NCBI RefSeq assembly: GCF_021440195.1
Contig: NZ_JAJTSZ010000006.1
Coordinates: forward strand, 62,001 to 126,000
Source: Dyadobacter sp. CY356
Lineage (GTDB): Bacteria > Bacteroidota > Bacteroidia > Cytophagales > Spirosomataceae
DNA length: 64,000 nt
Reading direction: 5' to 3'
Below, one piece after another: positions 54,619 through 63,589 of the stretch. The notes under the pieces are model-generated. The model searched no databases, had not been told where the DNA came from, and was given only the letters and a program-made list of their open reading frames with translations. Both the position numbers and the translations under genes were made by a program. Positions within the stretch are counted from its first letter, which is position 1. Every line of letters begins with the position of its first letter.

Positions 54619-56022
54619 CTAGCTGATCTGATATTCCGGCAGCCCCATGATGGCTAGTGTAAGTTTTCTTATATAAAGCGTGCGATCTGCTATAACCCTT
54701 TCTTTTTCAACTATTAACGCCATAACCGACGCATCAGGTTTTACAGCTAATAATTCCTCACACAAAAAGCCAGGTAATTTCTGGTTATCAACTTTTTCAA
54801 ATCGTTTTGCCCATTGCTCCCAGTCAACATTGATTTTAGGATTTTCACCTTTCTTTTTCACAGTCTGATCATTCACATCGCCACTTTCCTTGGCCTGGAT
54901 TTTGGGAGTTATCATACCAGCCATCATATTTGGAAGCTGCATCCGGAAAAGTAAACTCGAACTATCGATCCAGTTCCTGCCACCCGGCCAGCCTGCCACA
55001 TTGGGTGGATAGAACAGAATCTGGCCTAGAACTTTTTGTATATACAGGGGGGTATCATTATTGATAAAATCAGCATTTAGAGTGCGCTGAATGCCAACAA
55101 TCAATTCAACCGGAGATTTGATCAAACTACTTTTCGGTGCATCTTCATAAAACCATTTGGCAGAAAAAATACTATGCATTAATTGACCAATGTCATAATC
55201 AGAATCATAAAAATCTTCGGCAAGTTGAGAGACCCTCTTTTCGTTTAAGATTTCACTCACAAAATTCCGGTAAATTTTGGCTGTTATAAACCTTGCCGTT
55301 TGTTTTTGTTCTAACAGTATTTTGATGATATCCTCACCGTTGAAATTGCCGCTTTTGCCAAGAAAGTTTTTCGTCCCGACATCATGTGTCTTTTCTCTGA
55401 ATTCAAATTCTCCTTTGTCATTAAATCCCCAGCCGGTAAAGGCCCTCGCTCCCTCTTTTATATCCTGTTCCGTGTAATTTCCACGTCCGAGCGTGAACAA
55501 TTCCATGACTTCCCGGGCAAAATTCTCGTTCGGTCTGTTCTTTCTGTTTTGCTGATTATTCAAAAATTGTAGCATAGCAGGCTCTTTAGATACAGCCATC
55601 AGCATATCTCCAAAATTTCCTAGTGCATTTTTTCTTATCGTATTGAGGTAACTTTGTACAAACGCAGCGTCCTGTACCCGACAGGCAAAATGCCCATGCC
55701 AGAACAAAGACATTCTTTCGCGCAGCGCGTTATCACCCTTCGCCATTCCTGACATCCATGCAAGATTTAATTCCCGGATCCCTTCCCGGTTTTTCTTCAT
55801 CTTTTCTTTCTTCATAGCATCGGCGTCCGGCGTCATGGCTCCTTCACTCATGAGCGGTGATTCCTGTTTTTTACCTACCGTTGAAACAGGTGTAAAATTT
55901 TCACTGTCATGAAAAAGGTGTTTCAGTGCTTTATTGATAGAAATATCTCTATCAGGCAAACCTCCAAAACCTGCCCGGCGGTATAAATGCAGTACGTCAT
56001 TACTTATATTCAAATCTTTCAT
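54619..56022 (-). CDS. DUF1800 family protein
   Basis: A protein of 467 residues from the ATG at 56020-56022 (MKDLNISNDVLHLYRRAGFG), which suits the family start; in-frame ATGs at 56040 and 56052 are alternatives. It shows the DUF1800 hallmarks: LHLYRRAGFGGLP near the N-terminus, MSLFWHGHFACRVQ near residue 110, NENFAREVMELFTLGRGNYTE near 175, ARAFTGWGF, and FYPPNVAGWPGGRNWIDSS in the second half. It has no obvious signal peptide, which is odd for the family and could mean the true start lies further upstream. It is cotranscribed with DUF1501 downstream. Molecular function unknown. Confidence 0.88.
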   Translation of the reverse strand: MKDLNISNDVLHLYRRAGFGGLPDRDISINKALKHLFHDSENFTPVSTVGKKQESPLMSEGAMTPDADAMKKEKMKKNREGIRELNLAWMSGMAKGDNALRERMSLFWHGHFACRVQDAAFVQSYLNTIRKNALGNFGDMLMAVSKEPAMLQFLNNQQNRKNRPNENFAREVMELFTLGRGNYTEQDIKEGARAFTGWGFNDKGEFEFREKTHDVGTKNFLGKSGNFNGEDIIKILLEQKQTARFITAKIYRNFVSEILNEKRVSQLAEDFYDSDYDIGQLMHSIFSAKWFYEDAPKSSLIKSPVELIVGIQRTLNADFINNDTPLYIQKVLGQILFYPPNVAGWPGGRNWIDSSSLLFRMQLPNMMAGMITPKIQAKESGDVNDQTVKKKGENPKINVDWEQWAKRFEKVDNQKLPGFLCEELLAVKPDASVMALIVEKERVIADRTLYIRKLTLAIMGLPEYQIS

Positions 56023-56235
56023 AAGAACGTAGTTTCCCATTTGACTACCCAATGAGCCAAAGGTTTAACCCTATCAAACTTTCATTTTAAATAATTAATA
56101 ATCAAGCTAATAAGTACTAACTTTTTTTCGTTAAAAAATTTTTATTATAATTTATCAAAAAATATTTCTAATAAAAATCAGGATAGGATTACAACTATTT
56201 TTGTTGTTTTTAAGTCTTGTTAAAAACGAAAAGTG

Positions 56236-56661
56236 ATGAGAAAATTATACTATATAGCCTGGGCAGCACTTTTGCTTATTTCCTGTCAGAAATCGTCAAT
56301 TGATAAAAAAGAAGAAGACCTTATTCATTACAAGGAAACTATATCGATCAACGATGTACCGCCCGCATCACTCACTTTTTTTGACGTAATGGATAGTCGC
56401 TGCCCGGAAGGAGTCAACTGTATTATTGCCGGTTTCGTCCAGGTAGACCTTGCACTGAATGGTGTGACAACCGACGGCAGAATTACAAATCACGTGAAAA
56501 TGTGTATCGGATGTGGTAAAGAGATGCCGGATACGCTGGACTACAATTTTGCTGGTCAGGGTTATCGATTTATTCTGAAATCAGTGAAACCCTATCCAAA
56601 AACTGAGGTGCCGACAAAAAAGACCGATTATTCTATTTCTCTCGATATTAAAAAACGATAA
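56236..56661 (+). CDS. Lipoprotein with DSRCP motif, first of a tandem pair
   Basis: A 141-residue lipoprotein. I use the ATG at 56236 rather than the overlapping GTG three bases earlier. The lipobox is LLIS-C near residue 17, so the mature protein would be lipid-anchored. The mature part has FFDVMDSRCPEGVNCIIAGFVQVDLAL: the pattern D-x-R-C-P-x5-C with a following hydrophobic strand occurs in many small bacterial lipoproteins, and the cysteines probably form a disulfide. A second C-x-x-C (MCIGCGKE) follows. It ends 2 bp before the start of a paralogue, so the pair arose by tandem duplication. Function unknown. Confidence 0.82.
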   Translation: MRKLYYIAWAALLLISCQKSSIDKKEEDLIHYKETISINDVPPASLTFFDVMDSRCPEGVNCIIAGFVQVDLALNGVTTDGRITNHVKMCIGCGKEMPDTLDYNFAGQGYRFILKSVKPYPKTEVPTKKTDYSISLDIKKR

Positions 56662-56663
56662 AC

Positions 56664-57113
56664 ATGTTTATTATTCAGCGATTTTCAATTTACTTCTTTG
56701 CCCTCATCATTGGCCTTTCATCCTGCAAAACGGAAAAAGTGACATTGCAGGAAGGAACAATCTTATTAAATTATCAGAAACCGTTATCCATTGACGAGAC
56801 ATCAGGAACCATGGCCACGTGTAAAGAAGTCCAGGATTCCCGCTGTCCGGAAAATGAGAATTGCATATGGAGCGGCTCGGTAACGGTTGACCTTTTACTG
56901 GACATCCAAAACCAGAAAACGCAAAAAGAATTAAAACTTTGTCTTTACTGCCTGGCTGATAAAGACGGAACCAAAATACCACCCAGTTCAGATGTAGATT
57001 TAGGTGGCGAAAAATATAAAATTGAACTGCAATCAGTGACGCCTTCCCCAAATACAGAAATCCCAAAGAAAAAGGAAGACTACGTCATTTCAATTAAAAT
57101 CAACAAAATATAA
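56664..57113 (+). CDS. Lipoprotein with DSRCP motif, second of a tandem pair
   Basis: A 149-residue lipoprotein, paralogue of the preceding gene. The signal is MFIIQRFSIYFFALIIGLSS before the lipobox Cys. The conserved core reads QDSRCPENENCIWSGSVTVDLLL, closer to the family consensus (NCIW-x-G) than the first copy. The second cysteine pair is LCLYCLAD. The tails are clearly homologous: SVTPSPNTEIPKKKEDYVIS here and SVKPYPKTEVPTKKTDYSIS in the first copy. Start 2 bp after the first gene, so they are cotranscribed. Function unknown. Confidence 0.83.
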   Translation: MFIIQRFSIYFFALIIGLSSCKTEKVTLQEGTILLNYQKPLSIDETSGTMATCKEVQDSRCPENENCIWSGSVTVDLLLDIQNQKTQKELKLCLYCLADKDGTKIPPSSDVDLGGEKYKIELQSVTPSPNTEIPKKKEDYVISIKINKI

Positions 57114-57117
57114 ATAA

Positions 57118-57160
57118 GAATGGAATACCGGATTGAGCAACCAACTCCGATATTCCATTC
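57118..57160. terminator. Convergent terminator between lipoprotein pair and amino-acid permease
   Basis: GAATGGAATACCGGA (57118-57132) pairs with TCCGATATTCCATTC (57146-57160) with one mismatch. It lies just after the second lipoprotein stop. Pyrimidine-rich ATTC repeats follow up to the stop codon of the gene at 57203. Confidence 0.7.
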
Positions 57161-57202
57161 TATCATCCAATAATTCTATCATTCACTCATTCAATAATTC
57201 TC

Positions 57203-58900
57203 TCATTCAACATTTCCCGCCAGCCTGCTTTTTTTATACCCATAGCTGAAATAAATCACAAGTCCGATCGCCAGCCAGATCACAAAAATCAGCCAGTTTG
57301 AAGCACCAAGCTCAGTCATTAAGTAGAGGTTGGTTAGGATACCAGCTACCGGAAGTACCGAGAAATTATATTTGAAGCTCATTACCGAAAGAATAATCCA
57401 GGTAATCCAGAAAACCACGGTCAGGAATTTATGTTCAAAAATTTCGGATACGGTTAATCCTTTCCATTCTGCAATTATATTTTCTCCATAAAAAGTTAAT
57501 CCCACCACGGCAGCGAGAAGACCAAATCCTACCAGAAACTTGCCGTTAAGATACGGAACTCTGAATTTCGATTGTTTTGAAATCCCGGAATGATCCAGAT
57601 AAAGTACGCCGCTGCAAACCAGGATGAAAGCGAAAAAGGTACCGACGCTGGTTAAATCAACAAAGAAATCCATTTTGAAAAATAACGCGGGAATACCCAC
57701 CACCAATCCTGTAACGATGGTTGCAAAAGAAGGTGTGTGGAATTTCGGATGGATTTTAGAAAACCTTTTCCATAATAAACCGTCACGGCTCATCGTCATC
57801 CAGATTCTGGGTTGTCCAAGCTGATATACCAAAAGTGCACTCGTAATCGCAATAACTGAACTGACAGAAATCAAACCGGCCATAAAATCCAGACCAATAT
57901 TCTGGAATACAAATGCAAGCGGATCGCTGACATTCAACTCTTTATAATTTACCATTCCGGTCAGTACCAGCGTGATCAAAACATAAAGAACGGTACATAT
58001 CATTAAACAATAGATCATCGCTTTGGGCATATCACGCTGAGGATCTTTACATTCTTCTGCGGTTGTGGAAATGGAATCAAAACCGATAAATGCAAAAAAC
58101 ACCGCAGCTACCCCACTCAAAACGCCCTTCATTCCATTGGGTGCAAATGGTGTCCAGTTTTCCGGTTTCACATAAAACGCGCCCGCAAAAATGACCAGCA
58201 ATACCACACCGATTTTCAGAACAACCATAATATTACTGGCTGTCCGTGATTCCTTTATACCAATATAAACCAGACTGGTTACCAATGCCGTGATAAGTCC
58301 GGCGGGCAGATCCAGAATCATATGAAAACCTCCAATTGTTGGGGCTGTCTGATACGCAATTGCACCCAATTTTTCAGCAGCCGACAAAGATCCCATTCCG
58401 GTACTTTGCAGTTTTTGAAATGCATCAGCGGCCGAACCGGGATCTATGGTCAGGTAACCGGGAATGACAATCCCGAAACCTTCGAGCATGCTTACAAAAT
58501 ATTTTGACCAGGAAATGGCCACTACCATATTAGAAACGGCATATTCCAGAATTAACGCCCAGCCAATAATCCAGGCAAAAAGTTCACCAAAAGCAACATA
58601 GGCGTAAGTATAAGCACTACCTGAAACAGGAACAGTACTTGCAAATTGTGCATAGGACAAAGCTGTAAAAACGCAGGCAATGGCTGTAAATACAAATAAA
58701 AGTGAAACCGCCGGACCGCCATTGAAACTTGCCAGACCGATGGTACTGAAAATACCGGCACCGACGATGGCGGCAATACCGAGTGATACCAAATCTCTGA
58801 CGCCAAGTATTTTTGTTAACCCACCATTTTCATTCGCATGAGCATCTTTTAAAATCTGTTCAACTGATTTTTTACGAAATAGTGAAGTATTTTTTTCCAT
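57203..58900 (-). CDS. APC-superfamily amino acid permease (cationic amino acid transporter-like)
   Basis: A 565-residue inner-membrane protein with about 12-14 helices. The N-terminal FRKKSVEQILKDA and the first helix ILGVRDLVSLGIAAIVGAGIFSTIGLAS carry the APC substrate motif G-A-G-I-F. Other marks are FAFIGFDSISTTAEECKDPQRDMPKAM (helix 6 and following loop) and YQLGQPRIWMTMSRDGLLWKRFSKIH. This pattern fits the CAT/YfnA type, which takes up neutral or basic amino acids by proton symport. Substrate not certain. Single gene with 248 bp ahead of it. Confidence 0.92.
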   Translation of the reverse strand: MEKNTSLFRKKSVEQILKDAHANENGGLTKILGVRDLVSLGIAAIVGAGIFSTIGLASFNGGPAVSLLFVFTAIACVFTALSYAQFASTVPVSGSAYTYAYVAFGELFAWIIGWALILEYAVSNMVVAISWSKYFVSMLEGFGIVIPGYLTIDPGSAADAFQKLQSTGMGSLSAAEKLGAIAYQTAPTIGGFHMILDLPAGLITALVTSLVYIGIKESRTASNIMVVLKIGVVLLVIFAGAFYVKPENWTPFAPNGMKGVLSGVAAVFFAFIGFDSISTTAEECKDPQRDMPKAMIYCLMICTVLYVLITLVLTGMVNYKELNVSDPLAFVFQNIGLDFMAGLISVSSVIAITSALLVYQLGQPRIWMTMSRDGLLWKRFSKIHPKFHTPSFATIVTGLVVGIPALFFKMDFFVDLTSVGTFFAFILVCSGVLYLDHSGISKQSKFRVPYLNGKFLVGFGLLAAVVGLTFYGENIIAEWKGLTVSEIFEHKFLTVVFWITWIILSVMSFKYNFSVLPVAGILTNLYLMTELGASNWLIFVIWLAIGLVIYFSYGYKKSRLAGNVE

Positions 58901-59148
58901 TCGGGTTCGTGAGATTAACCATTTATTTGATACACAAAAGCGAAAATAAGGATATTCCTATATCATCATGTTATACCGTCAAAATTTGTTGAATTAATCA
59001 TCCTATTTCCACGGATAATTCTTTGTTTTTAATTTCCCGACAAATTGAATTTCATACAAATCCATAAAACCTTCTGACTATTCGGTAAATGATAATTTAA
59101 CTTTATATTTACGGTTACTTCTTCCTATGCTCTGTTTAAGTTTTAGCT

Positions 59149-59934
59149 ATGAAATGTGCGCTGAGTTCAACACTTATACTCTCATTTTTTTTACAAAGTG
59201 CCTGGGCACAAAACATGCTGTCGTATACCACAGCACAGGCTCATTCGCACAATGATAACCGTCAGCTCAAACCATTTCGTGAAGCCAGCGACCAGCAGTT
59301 TGGATCGGTTGAGACGGATTTAATGCTTAAAAACGGTAAGCTTTATTCTGTAAATCATCTTGAAGATACCACGCCGGAAAGAACTTTTGAAAAGATGTAT
59401 CTGCTGCCGATGATAGCGCAGCTGGAAAAAAATAACGGACAGATTTATTCTCAAAATGATATCACATTTCAGTTTCTTATCGACATAAAAACCAAGGCAG
59501 TTGAGACATTGGATATACTGGTGAAGGAATTGGAAAAGCATCCGGAAATTATTGCTCCCGGCAGCAATATCAAAATCGTGGTGAGTGGCAATATTCCTGT
59601 ACCCGAACTATTTTTTCAATATCCGCAATACATTTCTTTTGACGGCAATCCGGATATTATATATACTCCCCAACAACTGGAACGGGTTGCCTTAATAAGC
59701 CAGTCTTTTTCAAAATATACAAGCTGGAATGGCGAAGGGCCTCTACCAAAAAATGACAAAAAACTGATTTCCAGGGTGGTTCAGAAAACACATGGACTTA
59801 ATAAAAAAATCCGTTTCTGGGATACACCCGACAACATCAATACCTGGAAAACCATGATGGCCCTTCAGGTGGATTTTCTGGATACCGGAAAAGTGATACA
59901 AATGGGCGATTATCTGCGCACGGCGCCACGCTGA
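59149..59934 (+). CDS. Secreted GDPD/PI-PLC-like TIM-barrel protein
   Basis: A 261-residue protein with a signal peptide (MKCALSSTLILSFFLQSAWA). After it comes AHSHNDNRQLKPFREA (residues 31-46) and VETDLMLKNGKLYSVNHLED, matching the first half of the glycerophosphodiester phosphodiesterase barrel: the HxHND, the E-x-D metal ligands and the second histidine. The end has KIRFWDTPDN and DFLDTGKV, as in the AIM6-like branch of this fold. It would hydrolyse phosphodiesters in the periplasm, but members of this branch are little characterised. It precedes the ethanolamine-type permease by 80 bp on the same strand; release and uptake of phospholipid head groups is an attractive but unproven link. 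Confidence 0.8.
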   Translation: MKCALSSTLILSFFLQSAWAQNMLSYTTAQAHSHNDNRQLKPFREASDQQFGSVETDLMLKNGKLYSVNHLEDTTPERTFEKMYLLPMIAQLEKNNGQIYSQNDITFQFLIDIKTKAVETLDILVKELEKHPEIIAPGSNIKIVVSGNIPVPELFFQYPQYISFDGNPDIIYTPQQLERVALISQSFSKYTSWNGEGPLPKNDKKLISRVVQKTHGLNKKIRFWDTPDNINTWKTMMALQVDFLDTGKVIQMGDYLRTAPR

Positions 59935-60014
59935 GAAAAAATAAATCCTGAAAAGCAGACCGATTAGAGAAACAGTCAGTAGTTATCAGATACTAACCTT
60001 AACCCACTCCTTAC

Positions 60015-61319
60015 ATGTCCACAGAAAAGGTTGTTGCACTTAAAAAAGTATTAAAACCCATCCATCTTTGGGCAATTGCAGTTGGACTTGTTATCTCCGG
60101 TGAATATTTTGGGTGGAACTACGGCTGGGGAGTATCAGGAACAATCGGTTTTTTAATAGCAACACTCCTGGTCACGGTCATGTACGTGACGTTCATATTC
60201 AGTTTTACAGAACTCACCACATCCATACCCCAGGCAGGCGGCCCATTTTCGTATGCCCACCGTGCTTTTGGATGGTGGGGAGGATTGATTGCCGGTTATG
60301 CAACGCTGATAGAATTTCTGATCACGCCACCGGCCATCGCATTCGCTTTGGGCAGCTACACGCATTTTCTCTATCCAAACATTACAGTTCTGGAAACTGC
60401 CTTTGCCTGTTATGTGATTTTTATCGCTATCAACATGTTTGGGATCAAAGAATCAGCACTTTTCTCGCTCGTGGTAACCTTACTGGCCGTTGGTGAATTG
60501 CTTTTATATGTCGGAATTGTGGCACCCCATTTCTCCTACAAAACGTTCGTGACCGATCCCATGCCTTTTGGCTGGCAGGGCGTTTTTGCCGCACTACCTT
60601 TCGCAATCTGGTTTTATCTTGCGATTGAAGGCGTGGCCATGGTTGCGGAAGAAGTTGAAGATCCGAAGAAAACCATTTCAAGAGGTTATATCTATGGTAT
60701 TTTAACTCTGGTTATTCTCGCGCTGGCCGTGATGATTTTTACCGGTGGCGTGGCAAACTGGAAATTGTTAAGCACCATAGACTATCCGCTCCCTGCCGCA
60801 TTGGGAATTGTGCTAGGAAGAGATAGCAGCTGGACACAACTTTTCGCAAGTTTAGGTTTATTCGGATTGATCGCGTCCTTTCACGGAACCATCATCGGTT
60901 ATTCAAGACAAATTTTCGCCCTTGCCAGAAGCGGTTATCTGCCATCTTTTCTTGGCCAGGTCAATTCACGTTTCCAAACGCCGCACTGGGCATTGCTTGT
61001 TGGTGGAATAATCGGGTGCGTAGCTTTGAGCCTGGGCACAACGGACCAGGTAATTATCATTGCTGCCCTTGGAGCGGTTGTTATGTATATCATCAGCATG
61101 GCTGCATTGTTTGCCTTACGCAAAAAAGAACCAAATCTGGAACGCCCGTTTTTGGTGCCCGCTTATCCTTATTTCCCTGCCGTTGCCCTGATTTTATCCA
61201 CAGTCTGCCTCGTTGCTATCGTCTATTACAATATTGTTTTAAGTCTCTGGTTCTTTGGCGGATTAGTTGTTGTGGCAGGAATCTTCATTGCTTCCGGAAA
61301 ACATAAAACTTTGAATTGA
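60015..61319 (+). CDS. APC-superfamily ethanolamine permease-like transporter
   Basis: A 434-residue membrane protein with about 12 helices. The N-terminus KPIHLWAIAVGLVISGEYFGWNYGWGVSG is the typical first helix of ethanolamine permeases (the eat family), where G-E-Y-F-G-W-N replaces the usual amino-acid binding motif. Later segments SIPQAGGPFSYAHRAFGWWGGLIAGYATLIEFL and WFYLAIEGVAMVAEEVEDPKKTISRGY fit the same group. No ethanolamine ammonia-lyase gene is in the window. The GDPD-like gene 80 bp upstream might supply head groups from the medium. Transport of ethanolamine is a prediction by similarity. Confidence 0.87.
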   Translation: MSTEKVVALKKVLKPIHLWAIAVGLVISGEYFGWNYGWGVSGTIGFLIATLLVTVMYVTFIFSFTELTTSIPQAGGPFSYAHRAFGWWGGLIAGYATLIEFLITPPAIAFALGSYTHFLYPNITVLETAFACYVIFIAINMFGIKESALFSLVVTLLAVGELLLYVGIVAPHFSYKTFVTDPMPFGWQGVFAALPFAIWFYLAIEGVAMVAEEVEDPKKTISRGYIYGILTLVILALAVMIFTGGVANWKLLSTIDYPLPAALGIVLGRDSSWTQLFASLGLFGLIASFHGTIIGYSRQIFALARSGYLPSFLGQVNSRFQTPHWALLVGGIIGCVALSLGTTDQVIIIAALGAVVMYIISMAALFALRKKEPNLERPFLVPAYPYFPAVALILSTVCLVAIVYYNIVLSLWFFGGLVVVAGIFIASGKHKTLN

Positions 61320-61348
61320 TTTATATGTAACTTGAAGCAAAAAAGTGC

Positions 61349-61420
61349 GACTCCGTAGCTCAGCTGGTAGAGCAACAGCCGTGCGACGGACCGCTCTTAA
61401 TCTGTGGGATTTTGAGTTCA
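61349..61420 (+). pseudogene. Broken tRNA-Lys copy
   Basis: The first 30 bases are identical to the start of the intact tRNA at 61443, and the flank AAAAAGTNCGACTCCG is shared too. About 15 extra bases (CCGTGCGACGGACCG) then interrupt the anticodon stem before CTCTTAATCTGTGGG resumes. The T arm is damaged and the acceptor 3' strand is missing. It cannot fold as a tRNA. Confidence 0.8.
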
Positions 61421-61442
61421 GTTGCTTAATGTGAAAAAGTCC

Positions 61443-61518
61443 GACTCCGTAGCTCAGCTGGTAGAGCAACAGACTCTTAATCTGTGGGTCCTGAGTTCGA
61501 ACCTCAGCGGGGTCACCA
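61443..61518 (+). tRNA. tRNA-Lys (anticodon CTT)
   Basis: A complete cloverleaf: acceptor GACTCCG/CGGGGTC, D arm AGCTCAGCTGGTAGAGC, anticodon stem ACAGA/TCTGT with loop CTCTTAA (anticodon CTT), T arm with GTTCGAA, discriminator A and encoded CCA at 61516-61518. A damaged copy lies directly upstream. Confidence 0.95.
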
Positions 61519-61674
61519 GCGGTTTAAATCAGAAAAATTAGCTGATTTAAATCGCTTTTTTCATAACTAAATTAGCAAAGGAAACACTAAAATAAATTGA
61601 GCTATTTTTAACTCCCTTTCATCCGTTTTTACTATTTTTATATAATTCCTCATAACACTTCAAAAACATCAGCC

Positions 61675-61845
61675 ATGTCAAAACTTCCCTGGACGAAATA
61701 TTTTTTCAGCATCTGGATTGTTGCCATAGTTGGTTGTCTGATAGCTAAATTCATTACCACCAGTTTGTTTTTATTGGTACCATTTTCTCTTATTTTGTAC
61801 TGGATTTCGGTACAAGGTTTAGCAAAAATTAAAGGGTACGAATAA
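61675..61845 (+). CDS. Small two-helix membrane protein
   Basis: A 56-residue frame, MSKLPWTKYFFSIW to KIKGYE. Two hydrophobic stretches (about residues 9-26 and 29-46) suggest a helical hairpin in the membrane, with a short basic C-terminal tail. No family is recognised. It lies between the tRNA and the MutS-like gene, with 78 bp to the latter, and the spacing allows cotranscription. Coding is likely from the clean start, amino-acid composition and absence of another use for the space, but it is not proven. Confidence 0.6.
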   Translation: MSKLPWTKYFFSIWIVAIVGCLIAKFITTSLFLLVPFSLILYWISVQGLAKIKGYE

Positions 61846-61923
61846 TTAATTTCTGGAAGGTAACTTACGAAACGCCATTATTTTGTGGAGATTCTTCATA
61901 GCCAAAGCGCATAAATCATTTAA

Positions 61924-63531
61924 ATGTTCACTTCAAAAAAGAAACTGCTTGTTCAATTGAAAGCCACTTCCGGCAAGATAAAACAGGAAACTTTTGACTT
62001 CAACAGAATTGAGCGTTTTTTTCTTTCAAGTGACAAGAAAGATTGTCACCAGATAATCTCTGATCGTACTTTTAATGATCTTGACATGAGTGAAGTATTC
62101 ATGTTTCTGGATCGTACAGTTTCAAAAGTTGGACAACAATTGCTATATCACGGACTCAGAACTATTCCACATAATAATAAGCGTGTTGAAAGGTTCGAAA
62201 AGATTATTCAGAACCTGAAACAAAATCCGGAGATCCATGATGATATTTTGCTTGAATTATCATCATTAAACAAAAAGGACGCCTATAATATCTCCGCACT
62301 TTTCCTCGAAAAACACATCCAAAAACCCAGGTGGTTTTGGATTATTCCGGTGCTCTCATTACTAAGCGTGAGTTCGGTTTTAATATCAATTTTTTATCCG
62401 AAGGTTCTTGTTTTCCTGATTCTATTGCTGGCCATTAATTTTGGATTTCATTATTGGAACAAGATTAACATATACCAATACAGCAGTTCGATTCCGCAAT
62501 TATTACGGTTAAATCAGGCAGCTAAAAAAATAGCAACTTTCAAAGGTTTGAAAGACGAACATCCCGGAATCAGTGAATCGGTCGGAGCTATTAATAGTAT
62601 AGGAATTCAAATGTCACTTTTCAAACTTGAAGTAAAACTGCAAAGTGAAATTGGCCAGGCGGTAGAATATTTGATTGAACTTATCAAGGCATTGTTTCTG
62701 ATTGAGCCTCTCATACTTTACAATGTATTGAAAGAACTCGATTCAAAAAGGACACAGATACAACAGGTTTTTGAGTATGTGGGAGAAATTGATGCAGCTA
62801 TGTCTATAAACTTTCTGCGAAACGATTTACCGTATTTTTGCTTCCCAACCATTGTCACAAATAAAAAACGGATTTCGGCGGAAGAAATCTATCACCCGCT
62901 TATCTACGAATTTATATCAAACACGATTGATTTAAATGAAAAATCGGCATTGCTGACAGGGTCCAATATGTCAGGAAAAACAACATTTATCCGAACGATT
63001 GGTATCAATACCCTGACTGCACTCACAATGAATACCTGTTTTGCCAGAAGTTTTTCAACCCCTATACTCAAAATACATTCGGCAATCCGGATTTCTGACG
63101 ATCTCTTAAATGAGAAAAGTTATTATTTTGAAGAAGTACTTGCTATAAAATCTTTGCTGGAAGAAAGCAGCACCGGTTTTGATAATTTGTTTTTACTGGA
63201 TGAGATGTTTAAAGGAACAAATACTGTTGAAAGAATTGCCTCAGGCAAAGCAGTTTTGACTTATCTGAACAAGGGAAACAACATTGTTTTTGTAGCCACG
63301 CACGATCTTGAACTGGCGGAGTTATTGAAGAATTCTTTCGCATTATTCCATTTCACCGAAGTCGTCAGGGATGGTACTATCCTATTTGACTATAAATTAA
63401 AGCCGGGAAATTTAAGTAATACGAACGCGATAAGGATTTTGGAAATAAATGGTTATCCCGCCGATATAATAGAAGACGCGACAAAAATAGCCAATAGGAT
63501 ATACAAGAATAAAATTGGCAAAGGTCATTAA
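61924..63531 (+). CDS. Membrane-anchored MutS-like ATPase
   Basis: A 535-residue protein with the C-terminal ATPase of MutS. Walker A is GSNMSGKTT (346-354), Walker B is FLLDEMFKGTN (D426/E427), and the family ST motif and histidine switch (VATHDLELAELL) follow. It lacks the mismatch-recognition domain and the Smr tail of MutS2. A lever-like helical region precedes the ATPase. Two adjacent hydrophobic helices (about 137-156 and 160-177) imply membrane attachment, unusual for a DNA-repair relative. Such MutS-related proteins are common in Bacteroidota but have no established function; they may act on DNA near the membrane or on something else. Family firm, role unknown. Confidence 0.9.
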   Translation: MFTSKKKLLVQLKATSGKIKQETFDFNRIERFFLSSDKKDCHQIISDRTFNDLDMSEVFMFLDRTVSKVGQQLLYHGLRTIPHNNKRVERFEKIIQNLKQNPEIHDDILLELSSLNKKDAYNISALFLEKHIQKPRWFWIIPVLSLLSVSSVLISIFYPKVLVFLILLLAINFGFHYWNKINIYQYSSSIPQLLRLNQAAKKIATFKGLKDEHPGISESVGAINSIGIQMSLFKLEVKLQSEIGQAVEYLIELIKALFLIEPLILYNVLKELDSKRTQIQQVFEYVGEIDAAMSINFLRNDLPYFCFPTIVTNKKRISAEEIYHPLIYEFISNTIDLNEKSALLTGSNMSGKTTFIRTIGINTLTALTMNTCFARSFSTPILKIHSAIRISDDLLNEKSYYFEEVLAIKSLLEESSTGFDNLFLLDEMFKGTNTVERIASGKAVLTYLNKGNNIVFVATHDLELAELLKNSFALFHFTEVVRDGTILFDYKLKPGNLSNTNAIRILEINGYPADIIEDATKIANRIYKNKIGKGH

Positions 63532-63589
63532 ATTACCAGCTTTTGATTATTCGAATGTTTACATCCCACAATATAAACCTTATTACGCA

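Noticed and set aside
61349..61420. Second functional tRNA-Lys, possibly with an intron
   Set aside because: The inserted bases are too short for a known bacterial tRNA intron, and the T arm and acceptor 3' strand are destroyed.
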